Source: Botrytis cinerea B05.10 (Eukaryota; Ascomycota; Leotiomycetes; Helotiales; Sclerotiniaceae). From it: a stretch of 64,000 bases of DNA. The notes below the pieces were generated by a model. That model worked only from the letters and a program-made list of their open reading frames with translations. It was not told the DNA's origin and ran no database searches. Both the position numbers and the translations under genes were made by a program. Position 1 is the first letter of the stretch; each line of letters opens with the position of its first letter. The stretch spans positions 372,001 to 436,000 of the forward strand of contig NC_037314.1 in the NCBI RefSeq assembly GCF_000143535.2, given 5' to 3'. This document shows positions 35,180 through 47,527 of the stretch, one piece after another.

Positions 35180-37812
35180 CTAAATCATCCCCAAATACCT
35201 CACTCCAATGCTCGTACCCGCCTTCGCTCCCTTAACCCCGACTTTAACCATCTCACCCGGCACCACATCCACCAAATTATCCTCAAACACCACCTCTTCA
35301 TCCTCGCATTCGAGCGCTACCCCCTTCACCGGAACCTCGCTGCTAATCTCCACTGTCTTTGCATCTTCCGACAATTTGACGCGCAGATCGGTGGGTTTTT
35401 GTAAATGAACGTATTTTAATGGTTCGGGCCAATTGATGTAGCGAGCGATGTGCACGCCGTCTTGGATGAGATATGCGGCGACCACGGTGCGGGATTCTTC
35501 GTCTGAGTTTGGGGTTTGCACGGGGACGTCCAGGGCGATTATTTCCGTGGAACGATTTTCGGGGAGGAGGAGAGAGGAAGCGATGGTTTTGGAGTAGGTT
35601 TCTTGGCCGGTGATGACGTCGAATGCTTTGACCAGGACGTCGGCCGTGATATCTTCGAGACCTAGGTTGGAACCCCAGATTTCGATTTGTGTTTTCTTGG
35701 TGAGATGTGCACGGGTATATTTATCTTTGGGGGTAATGTGTTCTTTGCGCGTGATGCCGAGGGAAATGGGAGCCATTTCACGTTTGACGGTGTAATAGGC
35801 ATGTTTTGGACGGAGAAAGTAGTCGACGATTGCCCAAGATGTTACGGGCCAGCAATCATTGATTTGCCACACTAGGGCACCTCCGCAGTATTCTCTACTA
35901 GGTCCCTTCCATTGGCGTTTCCACAGTCGATAGGCGCTAGCTAGACACTCGGCTTGCATGAGCTGAGTGGAATAGATGAATTGCTCAAGGGGATCAGGTG
36001 CATAGCGGAAATTCTCGACGAGGTAGAGGGCAATACGGCGCTCGTGGCCGTCAGCTTTGTTGTGGAAATCAACGGTGGAGGATTGGGCGAAACGGTCGGG
36101 ATCGTCTTTACCTAGTGGGAGAAATGCTTCTATAGTTTTGATGTTCGGGAACGCTTCCATGCCGAATTCTGAGACGAAACGTCCAACGAGCTTGTCGAAG
36201 TTTTGATACTTCTCTTGGGAGCCGTGCCACACATTCCACTGATGCAAGTCACCAACGGTAGGATCAGTGGTTTTCTTTCCGCCCCATGGACTACCAAAGT
36301 GATAGTATGTATCTGGAATTAGTTCGGTGCAAGCATCAACCAAAATTTTCTCATATATGTATCTTGCTGGAAAATTGGTCTTCAACCAACTCTCTGAATC
36401 CTTGTTGTCAAAGTCGTAAGTGAGACCTTCCGATTCTTGATATTGGTAATCTTCGTTATTACCAGCCCAAATAACGATGGACGGATGGTGTCGAAGAAGC
36501 TTGACATTCTCTTCGGCTTCTCTCTTGACAGAAGTGAGAAAGTCTGGGAAAGCAGGGTAGTTTCCACAACCGAACATGAAATCTTGCCATACCAGAATAC
36601 CCAATTCATCGCAAGCATCATAAAACGCTTGTTCCTCAAATATTCCACCACCCCAAACTCGAATCATGAACTGATTTCCATCTGCTACTAGCTTAACCCA
36701 ATCATAATACTTTTCTTTGCTGATGCGGGGAATGAAATTGTCGGCAGGAATCCAATCACTACCACCACAGAAAATTGGAACGTTGTTAATTCTAAAAAAG
36801 AACGACGTTCCTGGCTGATCTTTCAAAGGATCCTGCACCAGCTCTGCTCGGCGCAAGCCAAACTTCTTGGTCTGCGTTGATATACTTTTATCATTGTGAA
36901 TCAACGTCGCAGTAAGATCATACAATGGCTGTTTACCATATCTGATAGGAAACCATAGTGCAGGGTCTTCAATCGTAAATGCGTGGCTAGCATAACCTTC
37001 AGAAGAGGTAACTGTCTTACTTGCAACAGGCTTGCCGTCCAAAGTAACATCGAACTTAACTTGCGATGCTTCACCTTGAACATCCGCCTTCGCAACGAGT
37101 TCCGCAGTTTTCAAGGATTTATCCACATTGCTTGTGAAATAGACGTCCGAGATGCGAGATGTGAAAAGCTCAAGGTTTATTGGTCGCCATGGTCCACAAG
37201 TCATGAGGGTTGGGCCCCAATCCCATCCCTAAATGAGGTAAAATGTTAACGCTTTGTAATTCTTCTCTGTGCAACAAAACTTTTACATACCCAGTGATAT
37301 TGTGCTTTCCGAACAGCAAGTCTCGAAGTATCACCGTTCCAACAACCCCAATGATGATCCGGATACTTCTCCACTATGGCACATCCTTTGAGATATGCGC
37401 TCTCGAATGTGATTTTGAGTTCATTTTCTCCCTCGTCTTTTAGGTGAGATGTGATGTCAATCCGTTCTGGTATGAACATATTATCTGTCTTGAGGATTTC
37501 TTTTCCATTCAACAGAACGGTGGCATACGTATCCAATCCATCAAATGCCAGAACTGCTTTGGTGCCAGCTTTGTCCTCTGATGATATCGTAGGCGATGAA
37601 AACGTTGTTCTGTATGTCCAGACAGTCTCACCAATCCATTGAACGTCATTTTCGTTCTTTCCCATGAAAGGATCCTCTATGATGCCATTGGCAATGAGGT
37701 CCAAATGAACATTCGTGGGAAATTGTGCGACAGGGAGAAATTTAGAATCTTCATCTTCCGCCTGTTTGAAGGTCCAATTCTGATCGATTGGGATTATGGT
37801 ATGCTCTGCCAT
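35180..37812 (-). CDS. mndB: Beta-mannosidase B, glycoside hydrolase family 2
   Basis: Two exons, 37812-37291 and 37228-35180, give 856 residues. The intron has a GTATGT donor and TTTAG acceptor and joins YHW to GWDWGPTLMTCGPW, a family-wide motif. An N-terminal sugar-binding beta-sandwich precedes a TIM barrel. The acid/base is Glu433 in WAGNNEDYQYQ and the nucleophile Glu528 in VSEFGMEAFPN; VWGGGIFEEQAFYDACDELG is also conserved. The enzyme releases mannose from the non-reducing ends of manno-oligosaccharides. There is no signal peptide at the chosen start, which fits the intracellular type B enzymes that finish mannan breakdown. Upstream in-frame ATGs at 37899 and 37881 would add up to 29 low-complexity residues; 37812 gives the expected length near 845. 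Confidence 0.93.
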
Positions 37813-40800
37813 ATTAGATGAAGCTGATCCAGATGCAGATTGACGTGAATTGTTGTTTGAGAAGGTATGGTCTGTACGCATTGTAGAAGGGGGACACAAG
37901 TATCTTATAGAACAGTTGGCGTGTGGGTGAAATGATCTACCAGCAACATCAAAGGAATAAGACTCTTCTTATATCTGAGCCTTGCTTAGTTCTCTGACTT
38001 GAGCAACGAGTAGCAAGTTCAAGAAGTATCATAATTTCATGGATTCATATGTAAGGTTTCGGAGCTCCAAAATGGGATAATTACATGCGGGGTCTTGATC
38101 CCGCGTTTGATATTGACTTGTCTTCTAGGATAAGAAGGAAGGGATGATAGCTCTGGCAGGCAATACTGCTCAGTTTGATTGAGTTTGATTGGTCGTTTTC
38201 ACACTGTTGCAACATCTTCGTAAAACTAGGAACTCGGAAATCCATTTTTCTGCATGTACGGACGGAGTAGAAACGAGGAGTTGTGATCATACAGGAGTGT
38301 TGGATTGATGATTGGTAATCAAGTTGACGAATCAAGGAAGCGATTCGGATTATCTTCGGCGCATAACCTCGGAAGGAGCAAAACAGTTTGGAAATCATTC
38401 TGAATGCCGAGTAGCATAACATCCGTGTCGATTTCTCTTTCTACCAATCGCGTACTATCTGGCCACGAAAAAGATGCTATAGTCGAAGATCTATCTGCAA
38501 TATCACAAGCTAATTGACAGATATCTTGATCTCGCCGTCGCACAATCAACTAGGTATTTACTGTGACAAGCACCCCGGTAGGGCTTTCCAAGGACGATTT
38601 CCCGGGATACTGTGCCATCAAACCCCAAGCATTAAAATGCCGTACCTGCAGAACGACGCCGAATTTTTCAAAAAGCTTTGAAAATCGTGGTGTTGATTGG
38701 CGGTAGTATCAAGAGCACATGGCAGCCTCAAGAGTCTACTAGTATAACCTCATGCGTTTGACAAGCCATCCATCTATTTTACCCGTTTTGCTTTCAGGGT
38801 TCCTATGTGATGTAGTAAAACACCACAACCCCAAACTTGATACTATAGAGGCTTTTGCACTTCCCAATATATCTTGCTGCACCCCATCTTTCTGCACTAA
38901 TTCTCCAAGTACGATTCTACCGGACAGTTTCGGTGAAGTACCCATGCAACCAGGGCTTGTCGGCTGTCCAAAATAGGTTTCGGAGGCAGTCCCTCCGCAT
39001 TTTGCACAGGAGGGAAACCTCTGCAACAACTCAAGGTAGTGATGATGATAATTTCACGTCACAAGCACAGGCAAGAGTTTTGTCCAGGGAGCTCAAATCT
39101 GCCGATACCCCTTGAATTTAATTGAAGTCATAGTTTTGAAAATAGCCTTATTCTCCGACTCGTGATGGTGCCTATTTGTATCTACCACAATCCGCGTACT
39201 ACGGAGTACATATGCGCGACATGCAACGGTGTTTCGTCTACTATTAGATATGTTAAAGCCCGACGGGTCTATGTACCGCTGCCGCATCGATGGAACGATA
39301 TATATTGCAATCACATGTTGGCAGAACAAGTCCATTGTTGTATGTTTCACTACGCATGCATGACATAAAGATTTCCATTTCTTAGAGCACTTTCAACGGC
39401 AATTACCAAATCTTCCCTGGCCATAACAGTGCCATTATACTTTCTGTATCTTTTTCTTTTGCTAGTTCTTAGCCTGAAGTCGTCGGATCCATCTCAAGTT
39501 AGTCCCCGAAGTTTTGGATCTAGTTTATCATATACTATCCACTCATACTTTAAACGGCAGGAATTACTTCTTTTGCTTGCAATGTCTCCTCATTGTTCTA
39601 TCCTGTAAACCATATTCGGTATACTGTGTAACATCGTTTGGGGCAACCGATATCACCAGTGTCTGAGGCTATGGCGTATGCTATGTGACATTATTCAATA
39701 CGAGATATGTAGGAATTATCTTGAATGTCTCCTCTCAGAGCCTCTAGACTAGGCCACATGCTTACGCTCTTACCATTCTGGGGCAATAGAATAATATCTA
39801 TTGCTTCTCGGTGCCAGGTTTGTATTTTATGAACCGAGAATAGTGCTCATGTGGCCTCTATACTACCATTTTCGGGAGGAGAGTAGCAAGGAAAGACTGG
39901 AAACTTGTCAGGACCCCTACAACATTCTGTCTCATGCTCTGGAGGAAACGACCTAATGTACTTCTCCCGCCAATACCCTCTATCATTATGATATTCCACG
40001 GCTTGGCGGTGACCATTTCTCATGGATGTAAGACTCTTGGCTCAATGTTGTATGCACCTTTCTATGTTTTTGGTTTTTAGAAGAAAGGAAAAATGACCAG
40101 CCTCGGTCAATTTCAATAAGAACTCGAGTCGATATGTCAGGATTCGACACTCGACGATAACCAATGAAGCTAGCAATTTCAAACGGTTTTCCATGTGATA
40201 CAACAAAGTCTGCTCTAGTTCTGATCTCAACACAATCAAGGAAGAGATGTTCACCTGCTTTCCTTCAACTGTCTCTCCATGTTTGCTGACCATCATTCGT
40301 TAACAATATGATATACGTCGTGGTCATACCAGCATGTGAAATTTAGAAACAATAGCTAACACTCTGTCAGCAGGAAAGCGTATCGATTTGCTCCTCTTTT
40401 ACTCCGATGGAACCCTTCCTCAATTATAATAACGGAACAGCCTTACCAGCAATGAGCAAGCATTCCAGATATATTGATACTTCTGATTGGTCGAATCTAA
40501 GATAAACTTACTTTGAAACATGAGTTTATTCTCTTGGGTAAGCTATCTATTTGGGAGCTGGTAGATGTCAACTTGTTACGAACATAGAAACGGTAAGTGA
40601 TAGGCTAAATCAGTTCCACTATTTGATCTTACTTGTTCCCTACAAAATGCAATATGACTGTGATAATATTCTTCCAAGATCGCTAAACACGGATTTTTTG
40701 AATCAATCAATTACACGTGAGTACACTTAAAGTCACAATTTTGCAAATGATGAATTTTAAAGAGGCATGACAATTCTAACGAGCCTTCAACTCTCGGCAG

Positions 40801-40927
40801 AACAAAGAAAGTTTTCCATCTCAACCTTTCTACCAGGCAACAAACAAACCTAATTGTCTTGTATCTGCGTCGGACATAGGCCCCTGCTGGGAACATTCCT
40901 TTCATACTGGAAATCTTCTTTACTCAA
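37813..40927. other. Long intergenic region
   Basis: About 3.1 kb without a gene that I can support. A frame of 74 residues at 38752-38976 with a hydrophobic N-terminus and five cysteines is the only protein-like candidate and is discussed in the findings. The rest shows no domain, no splice-consistent gene and no repeat. Confidence 0.45.
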
Positions 40928-41884
40928 CTAACATTGACAGGGTATCTCATCTTCGCTCTCTAACTCTGAAGAAGGCAAGAAATAACTATCATCGTCATTG
41001 TCGAGGCCACGGGAAGCACAACACGTGGCACAGGGGCAAGTGCAGTCGTTTTTATCCCCAGGAATATTAGGCGTCGCCATCCCATGAGCACTACAGGCGA
41101 CAGTAATGTTCGCGGAATCCTTGTCTTCATCCGCAGGACTCTGTTTCCATGGATTCGTTGTAATCCCACAAGCGAGGTATTCGGTGCCGGTGTTGGGATG
41201 AATGGGACAGTGACAGAGGTCATCGCTCCCATCTTCCTCGCTACTCTCGTCGCAATTAGGGCAATAAACCTCCCGCGCATCGGGAATCTCCTCGTCACCC
41301 TCATCACCCTCATGTCCATTAAATTCCAGCCAAAGTTCGTCTCTTTTTTCTCGCACCGCAACAAGAGCTGTCATCAAGTTCAAATCTAACCTGATAAGAT
41401 TCTCCATCTTAGAACGACAAATGTCGCTTTTGTCGACGCAGATTTCAGACCAGATGTTCAGGTATTCATCGAGAATTGGGGACAAAGCACGTATTGTATG
41501 GTCGTGATATGGAAAGAGCATGTGGTGGAGAAGCTTCAGTGTAGCTTTCAAAAACATGTCCGATTTTTCGGGATCATCGCGAAAATCTGGTAATTGAAAT
41601 TGAGGAGGCTGTGCATTAGACTTTGGATCACTGGACTCTGGTGCGCTTTTTTCCATGGCTACGACTTGAATTGGGAGGGCCAGGGCTGCGTCTTTGGGAC
41701 TCGGCTGGGTTTCCGCGGCTGGTTCTTCGCTGATCATTATCAAGAGCTCGGATGCTGTACGATGAGATTGTTTCTGTGGAAAAGTTGATGGGTAACGACA
41801 ATTGCCAAAGTAACGAGTTCCATGTCTGGAAGACGTCAAGCATATGTATTCTGGGACAAAAGCTTGAAAACTTCTACTGAACAT
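40928..41884 (-). CDS. Hypothetical acidic protein with a Cys/His-rich C-terminal half
   Basis: A single exon encodes 318 residues from the first ATG; a second ATG at 41737 would give 269. The middle is helical and lipid-free (LKLLHHMLFPYHDHTIRAL, then EYLNIWSEI). The C-terminal part is very acidic and contains closely spaced cysteines and histidines: YCPNCDESSE, LCHCPIHPN, ACG, ACSAHG, CTCPCATCCAS and a final PCQC. The CPNC/CHCPIH pairs could bind zinc, but the spacing fits no finger that I recognise. The family is unknown to me. The gene is flanked on both sides by about 3 kb of non-coding sequence. Confidence 0.65.
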   Translation of the reverse strand: MFSRSFQAFVPEYICLTSSRHGTRYFGNCRYPSTFPQKQSHRTASELLIMISEEPAAETQPSPKDAALALPIQVVAMEKSAPESSDPKSNAQPPQFQLPDFRDDPEKSDMFLKATLKLLHHMLFPYHDHTIRALSPILDEYLNIWSEICVDKSDICRSKMENLIRLDLNLMTALVAVREKRDELWLEFNGHEGDEGDEEIPDAREVYCPNCDESSEEDGSDDLCHCPIHPNTGTEYLACGITTNPWKQSPADEDKDSANITVACSAHGMATPNIPGDKNDCTCPCATCCASRGLDNDDDSYFLPSSELESEDEIPCQC

Positions 41885-42464
41885 AAAGAGTTCTCTAGAT
41901 GTTTCTCAAAACGATCAACCAAAATTGTCTATTTGAACACAGATTTGACTTCCGCCATTATGTTTTGGATCTGCATAAAGACACTGAAACACCAGTCACA
42001 ACCTCAGAGCCACGAGAGGCAAATAGAAAGAACTCGATCATAGCTAGACAAAACAAGTAAATCCTATCAAAGAGCTCGAAGGGAGAGTGTGTGCAACGTT
42101 TGTGCTTAAGTCTGCATTGATATAAACGTTTTCTTCACACTTATTATGAAACTTGCAACTCCGCTACAACAGAGGCAACATACGTGATAGGTTTCTAGGA
42201 ACTCACTGTGCCATCTACTTGAAGGCTTATGGTAATGTTTATACTTGAACATACATATATATGGGTGGAATATTTAGGGTAAAAACACTGATGCGAATGG
42301 TGTTTTAGAGCCCGAGAGAAGATCATTGTGCCGAGCTTTGCGCGATGGGGGGTTTTGTGGGAGATTTTTGAACGCCGTAAACACTTGTACTAGATCAGAC
42401 TGTGTGACCATATGGCTCATTATCGTTTTAGTGCGATACAATGTTTTTGGCGATCTTTAACGAT

Positions 42465-42490
42465 GGGGGGGGGGGGGGGGGGGGGGGGGG
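42465..42490 (+). repeat. Poly-G homopolymer tract (26 G)
   Basis: An uninterrupted run of 26 G follows AACGAT and precedes AGCAATCC. It is the longest homopolymer in the window. Exact length is unreliable in any sequencing assembly. Confidence 0.9.
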
Positions 42491-43547
42491 AGCAATCCGC
42501 CATCTCCTTAGTGAAGGGAAGATAATAATGAGAAAAAGGCAAGAAAAGAAAAGGGAAAAAAAACAGATTCTAGGAAAATAAAAGAATTGTATACTGTAAT
42601 ATATTACAGTTCTATACTAAATCAGATCATATATTTGTACATTGCAATGTAGTCCTATATCTTGTATTGGTATTGTGCGATTACATTTTTTGAGGCTCTT
42701 TGATATCAGAGGAGAGAGGAGCATTCCGCCCCCTTCTCCTGGTGGGTTGGGGGAGGGCAATGAAAAAGAAAATGGAGAGAAAGAGGAAGGGGGTGATACT
42801 GAAGACGGGCTCCAAAGCAAGGTATGCGACATGCACCAAAATGGTTCAGAAGGGCATTTCTTTGTAAACATATGCTCTATTGTGTGAAAGGAGTGATTGA
42901 CTCGAGTATTCAAACATCTAAATTGTCCAAGTTATTTTGAACATCAAGTAATATGCGTTCAACACTTCGAAGTGAGTGAGCTGATTCCCTATCTTTGATC
43001 AAACTTGACCAGGAGATGCAATAAGCACCTTACAAATCAACCATATCATTCGATAATCGAAGGGTGAACCTAGAATTTCGATCCACACGAAATTGAGTTG
43101 TTCCCGACGTTGTGGTTGATTTGAATTATATCCATGTATGCTTCCCCTGCTTATCATCTTGATAAACACATTGAATCCAGCCAGTTTCAGGGATTCCTGG
43201 TCCGCGGATTCCACGCGACAAAATGGGGTTGATTAGGAACAAACTATTGTTCAAAATCTCCGCTGTACAGGAGTTGACAGTCTTTACGGGTATAGTTGCG
43301 AGCGCGAGCCCGAGTGCAAGTCCAACTTCGGATCTAATGTCCACTGACTGAGCATGAAATATCCTTCAGAGGGAAATTGAAAGATTGAGGCAAGATAAAA
43401 AACTGTTGGAGTTCCCGAAAAACTACCGCTATCAAAGATTTCGGTGGTTCGTCTCGAGCAGGATTGGAGAGTCTGTTAATCCCTCACTTGACACATGATT
43501 GATTGTATGAGGTCACACATCTAAGCGGTAATTAGGCCGATTGGATA

Positions 43548-43583
43548 GGCAAAGGCAAGGGCAAGGGCAAGGGCAAGGGCAAG
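43548..43583 (+). repeat. Hexanucleotide array (GGCAAG-type unit)
   Basis: About six tandem copies of a GGCAAG/GGCAAA unit, nearly perfect after the first copy. No gene overlaps it. Confidence 0.85.
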
Positions 43584-44921
43584 AAACAAGAATTCGGGGC
43601 CTGGGATACATCTGGCATTCTCGTGTTTGTTCCGCTACTATGAGCAACGATAGCCAGCTCATGTAGGTCAATGTATCTAGGCAAGAGATAGCTAGTGGGC
43701 TGAAATGCTTACCGCGGAGTTGAGAAAAGAATTGATCACGTGTCAGAGTTAGTTTTGCCGAATAACCATGAGCTCACGTTCCCTCCAATCACGAATCTTC
43801 AATTTTCTCAACGATGTCATTCATGGACATGAACGTTTGTTACATCAACCGCATCAACATTCGAGCCCCAGCAAAACATGCCTGTCTGTACTCGTCGCCT
43901 GCTTCTGTGCCACCGGAGGATTTTGTCGTTAGGCAGAAATCAATATCACAGATAGCAAGCCACTGATTATATCGTTCATTTCCATTCGTTGATTCGGTCT
44001 CATCACTATCTTCCCACTAGATTGTTAGAGATACCACCGGCCGCGAATAGCCATCATGTAGATGTCAGAGTCGATGTCTTCAATATTCTCGATACTCTCT
44101 ACCACCATCGAATTCAAATCAGATACAGTCAGCTTTTAGTGGCCTCCCCTCTTGCCGGACTTCTACTGCATCGAAATGCTCGATGCTTACAACGTTGCAC
44201 TCGTGAATGGTCATGGCAAGTAATTGCGGCATGCCAAGCACATGCGATCGGTAGTCGGAAGTTAGAACAAGCTTTTCCAAGCCTTTTCTACAAGTTATTG
44301 ATAACTGTTTGGCTGGCGCGAAGCAAAGAGCGAAGCATAAGATGACCAGGTCCAAGGAAGGGTAGCTGGTGATATCAGCATTCAGTTTGACGGGAATTAT
44401 CTCCTGTTGGAAGCCACCGTCTTGAATAGGAAGGTGTGCATGCCGCCATGCTTTGACCCCGGAAAGTATTATCAAGATAATGAACTATTGGCTGCTTTCT
44501 GAAGCTTTCAAACTTTATTTACGAAATTGTGTCAAATTATCAAGGTTTGGCGAACTTCACCTATCATTCTAGAAAGCGAATCAGCCAATGGTAATACATC
44601 GCGATCACAATTTTTGTCCTTTATTCAAACCCTTGAATATCATCGTCCTTGCCGTTGGTGGAATACCTACTAATTGCTTCGGATGCATTAATATTTCGGT
44701 TCATACTTGTCTGCATGATCATCACGTTAGCTACTTGAAGAAGGTGTGAGCGAAACGCCACTTCTACCCCTCTCATGCACGTTTTCAATTGTGTTAACTG
44801 ATATTTATATACTCCATCTTCCCTTCACGATGGGAGTTTCCAAGTCCGTTTATTATTTTTATTCTACAGCAAGTCTTGGAGGCATATTCCCTTGACTTGG
44901 TCTCCCCATATATTGCCCAAC

Positions 44922-46767
44922 ATGACTACACCCATGGCAAGTCTCGCCCTAGAAGGTGGTGATCCACGAGATCCTCATCATCCCATAATAGATGTTGCTA
45001 AGGCTACGGAACTGGCACTGCCTTCTATACATGACCCTAGTATCACTTTCGAAGAATATATATACTGGGCCGAAATCACTCGTGCTGAGGAGAAAGTTGC
45101 GAATGAGAAGTTTATTACTGCTCAAGGACCGAGAAATTGGAAATCCACGATCAAGAATCGATTCTCCACGGGAAAAGCTGCAAAAGAATCATTTGACACT
45201 CCACCCGCAACAACCTTAACTTCAAACGAAAAATACGGTGTAGACGAGAAGTCTGTTATTCCTGGTGGGCCAGTACAACCAACTGTTTCGGAGGCTGAGT
45301 GGAAGAATGCGAGTCGTGCTGTTCGTACCGCTGGTTGGTCAGGTGTCTTTTATCTCATTACAACTGATATCCTTGGTCCTTTCAGTGTTCCTTGGGCCTT
45401 TGCCCAGATGGGCTGTAAGTAAATCAAACATTCAAACATCAAGAACAGTATTAACACGCGCTACAGACGGGCCGGGAATTGCCCTCTACACTGTATTTGG
45501 CGGATTTGCTTTATACTCCGGCTGGCAAATCTTCAGCATCTTTCTTGCGCTTGACTCAGATAAATACCCTGCAAAGTCGTTTGCTGATCTGTTCTTTCGT
45601 GTTTTTGGTCCTTGGGCTCGTCATGGTATCAATGTCGCCCAGTGCATCCAACTTTTATTCACTGTGTCTATCCTTATTCTCTCCAACGGCCAATCCATTT
45701 CCCAAATCGCCAAGGGAAATCTATGCTTTGTTGCTTGTTTGATAGTTTTCATGGCTGCTGGTATGATCTTGGGACAAATTCGCACGCTTCAAAGATTCGG
45801 CTGGCTCGCAAACTTCGCAGTCTGGATCAACGTCCTCATAATTTTCATCTGTATGGGTGTCGTAGCTAATTCACCTCCTAATTATGCTTCTGTTGAAGCT
45901 TCGTATGGAGAAGCCTTTGGCCCAGGTAAAGTGCACCGTTACGCGGGAACGCCACCACCTGGAAAAGCAACCGGGGGAGACGGGTTCGTTGGCTCTCTAA
46001 ATGGACTAAACCAAGCAGTTTATTCTTATGGGGGCGCTATGCTTTTTGTTGCTTTCCTCGCCGAAATGCGCCATCCCATGGATTTCTGGAAGGGCCTCAT
46101 CTGTGCTGATCTATTCATCTACTTTGTATACATGTTCTTTGGTATCTTCGTTTATTCTTATCAAGGTCAATATTCGTTCAATCCTGTCATCCAAGGTCTT
46201 TCGCCCTACAACTGGCAAACTGCAGCAAACATCATGAATCTGATCACTGGTCTTATTGCCGCCGTACTCTACGGTAACATTGGTATCAAAGTGGCATACA
46301 TTGAAGTTTTCCAAGGTCTTCTCAGAGCGCCACCTTTAACCACCAAATCCGGTAAAATACTCTGGATTGCAATGGTACCCCTATACTGGGCAATCGCTTT
46401 CGTTGTCTGTGCTGCAATCCCTCAATTCTCTTACATTTCCGGTCTTGTGGGCGCACTTTTCATTCTCCAATTCACATACACATTTCCAGCTATTCTCGGG
46501 TTTGGATACCAGATCCAAAAAGATGCCATGCTTCCAGAAGAGTCATTTAATCCTTCAACTGGGACGTATAGTTATGTTGATAGGGGCGTCAAGAGATGGA
46601 TTAGGGGATTCAAGGTTAATTGGTGGTTCAACATCTTCAACTTTGTCTACTTCCTTGGGGCATTGACAACGGCGGCGTTGGGTATTTACACCAGTTGTCT
46701 TGGTTTGATGGGTGCTTTTGATGGAGCTAGTTCAGCATCTAGTTTTGGTTGCACGTCACCTGTTTAG
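44922..46767 (+). CDS. Amino acid permease of the AAAP family
   Basis: Two exons, 44922-45414 and 45467-46767, give 597 residues. The 52-base intron (GTAAGT donor, CTACAG acceptor) splits the tyrosine codon in FAQMGYGPG. A cytosolic N-terminus of about 145 charged residues precedes about 11 transmembrane helices, beginning with SGVFYLITTDILGPFSVPWAF. Typical AAAP features follow: VPWAFAQMGYGPGI, LQRFGWLANFAVWIN and AVYSYGGAMLFVAFLAEMRHPMDFW (shown here only in part as AVYSYGGAMLFVAF). This clade resembles the fungal neutral amino acid permeases such as Neurospora Mtr, at the plasma membrane. Substrate is inferred. The start at 44922 is the first in-frame ATG. Confidence 0.9.
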
Positions 46768-46995
46768 GTGTGTGTAATCTCTTGTTGAAGCATAGAATCG
46801 GTGGTTGGAGTTGCATGGGTGGATTAACCTAGCGAAGAAGGATGAGGGGTTCAAGATGTATGACTCCCAAATGCGGAAAGGAAATCTGAAGTGTCTATGA
46901 GGGGCATTGAATCGTATTCATGTTCCAAGGGTAATTCTTCAACGGAAAATGATGTTAGTTGTATGAAGATCTAGTGGGGCTACTTTTTTTTAGTC

Positions 46996-47225
46996 GTACC
47001 TTCACATTTTAATAAATTAATTTTGCTGCATAATAAGCCATCTCGGTATTTTGGGTTCGTTTCAATATTCTGATTCATCGCAATATTCCAGTTCATTTCA
47101 ATGTTCAACTTCAGTTCCACATTCCATTCCATTTCAGTATCTGAACTTACTTCAACATCTAGACGCATTACAATGTCCAAATTCATTTCAATGTTTGAAC
47201 TCATTTCAATATTCAAATTCATTCT
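46996..47225. repeat. Degenerate 18-base minisatellite with an open frame on the minus strand
   Basis: Roughly twelve imperfect copies of an 18-base unit of the form CAATATTCAAATTCATTT. Read on the minus strand the array stays open and gives six-residue repeats such as MNLNIE, MSSNIE, MNLDIV, MRLDVE and MEWNVE. The protein reading has no family match that I know and is probably a by-product of the repeat. Confidence 0.75.
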
Positions 47226-47514
47226 AGTATTTGAAGTATGAAGTCTCTTCCAATCTCTTGCAAGTCAAGAAGTTTCGATTCGATCCATGAGAGATTTGAT
47301 TATACACTATTCAACTCGATCGAAACTTGTGCTCTGCTCTTCCAAACACTCTTGATAATTCAAGAACATGGTGACTGGTTTCATGGTAATGCCATATGAT
47401 ATCTCTACCTAGCAATCTAGAGCCTACAACTTCAGCATCTCTATACTCACTCTCTCATGACATGATCCACTTTTACCCCTCCCATAGGGCATATTACTCC
47501 ACTATTCTTTTTTT

Positions 47515-47527
47515 GGGGGGGGGGGGG
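47515..47527 (+). repeat. Poly-G tract (13 G)
   Basis: A run of 13 G directly follows nine T, forming a T/G homopolymer junction in intergenic DNA. Confidence 0.85.

Larger units (their letters stand above)
41885..44921. other. Long intergenic region with poly-G and hexamer repeats
   Basis: About 3 kb with no supportable gene. It contains a 26-G tract and a GCAAGG-type hexamer array, listed separately. The last 150 bases include a CATCTTCCCTT-like pyrimidine stretch in the probable promoter of the transporter gene. Confidence 0.5.

Noticed and set aside
43126..43344. Minus-strand frame of 72 codons with a signal-like N-terminus
   Set aside because: It is too short, lacks a recognised family and has no transcript-like context; the hydrophobic start could be chance.
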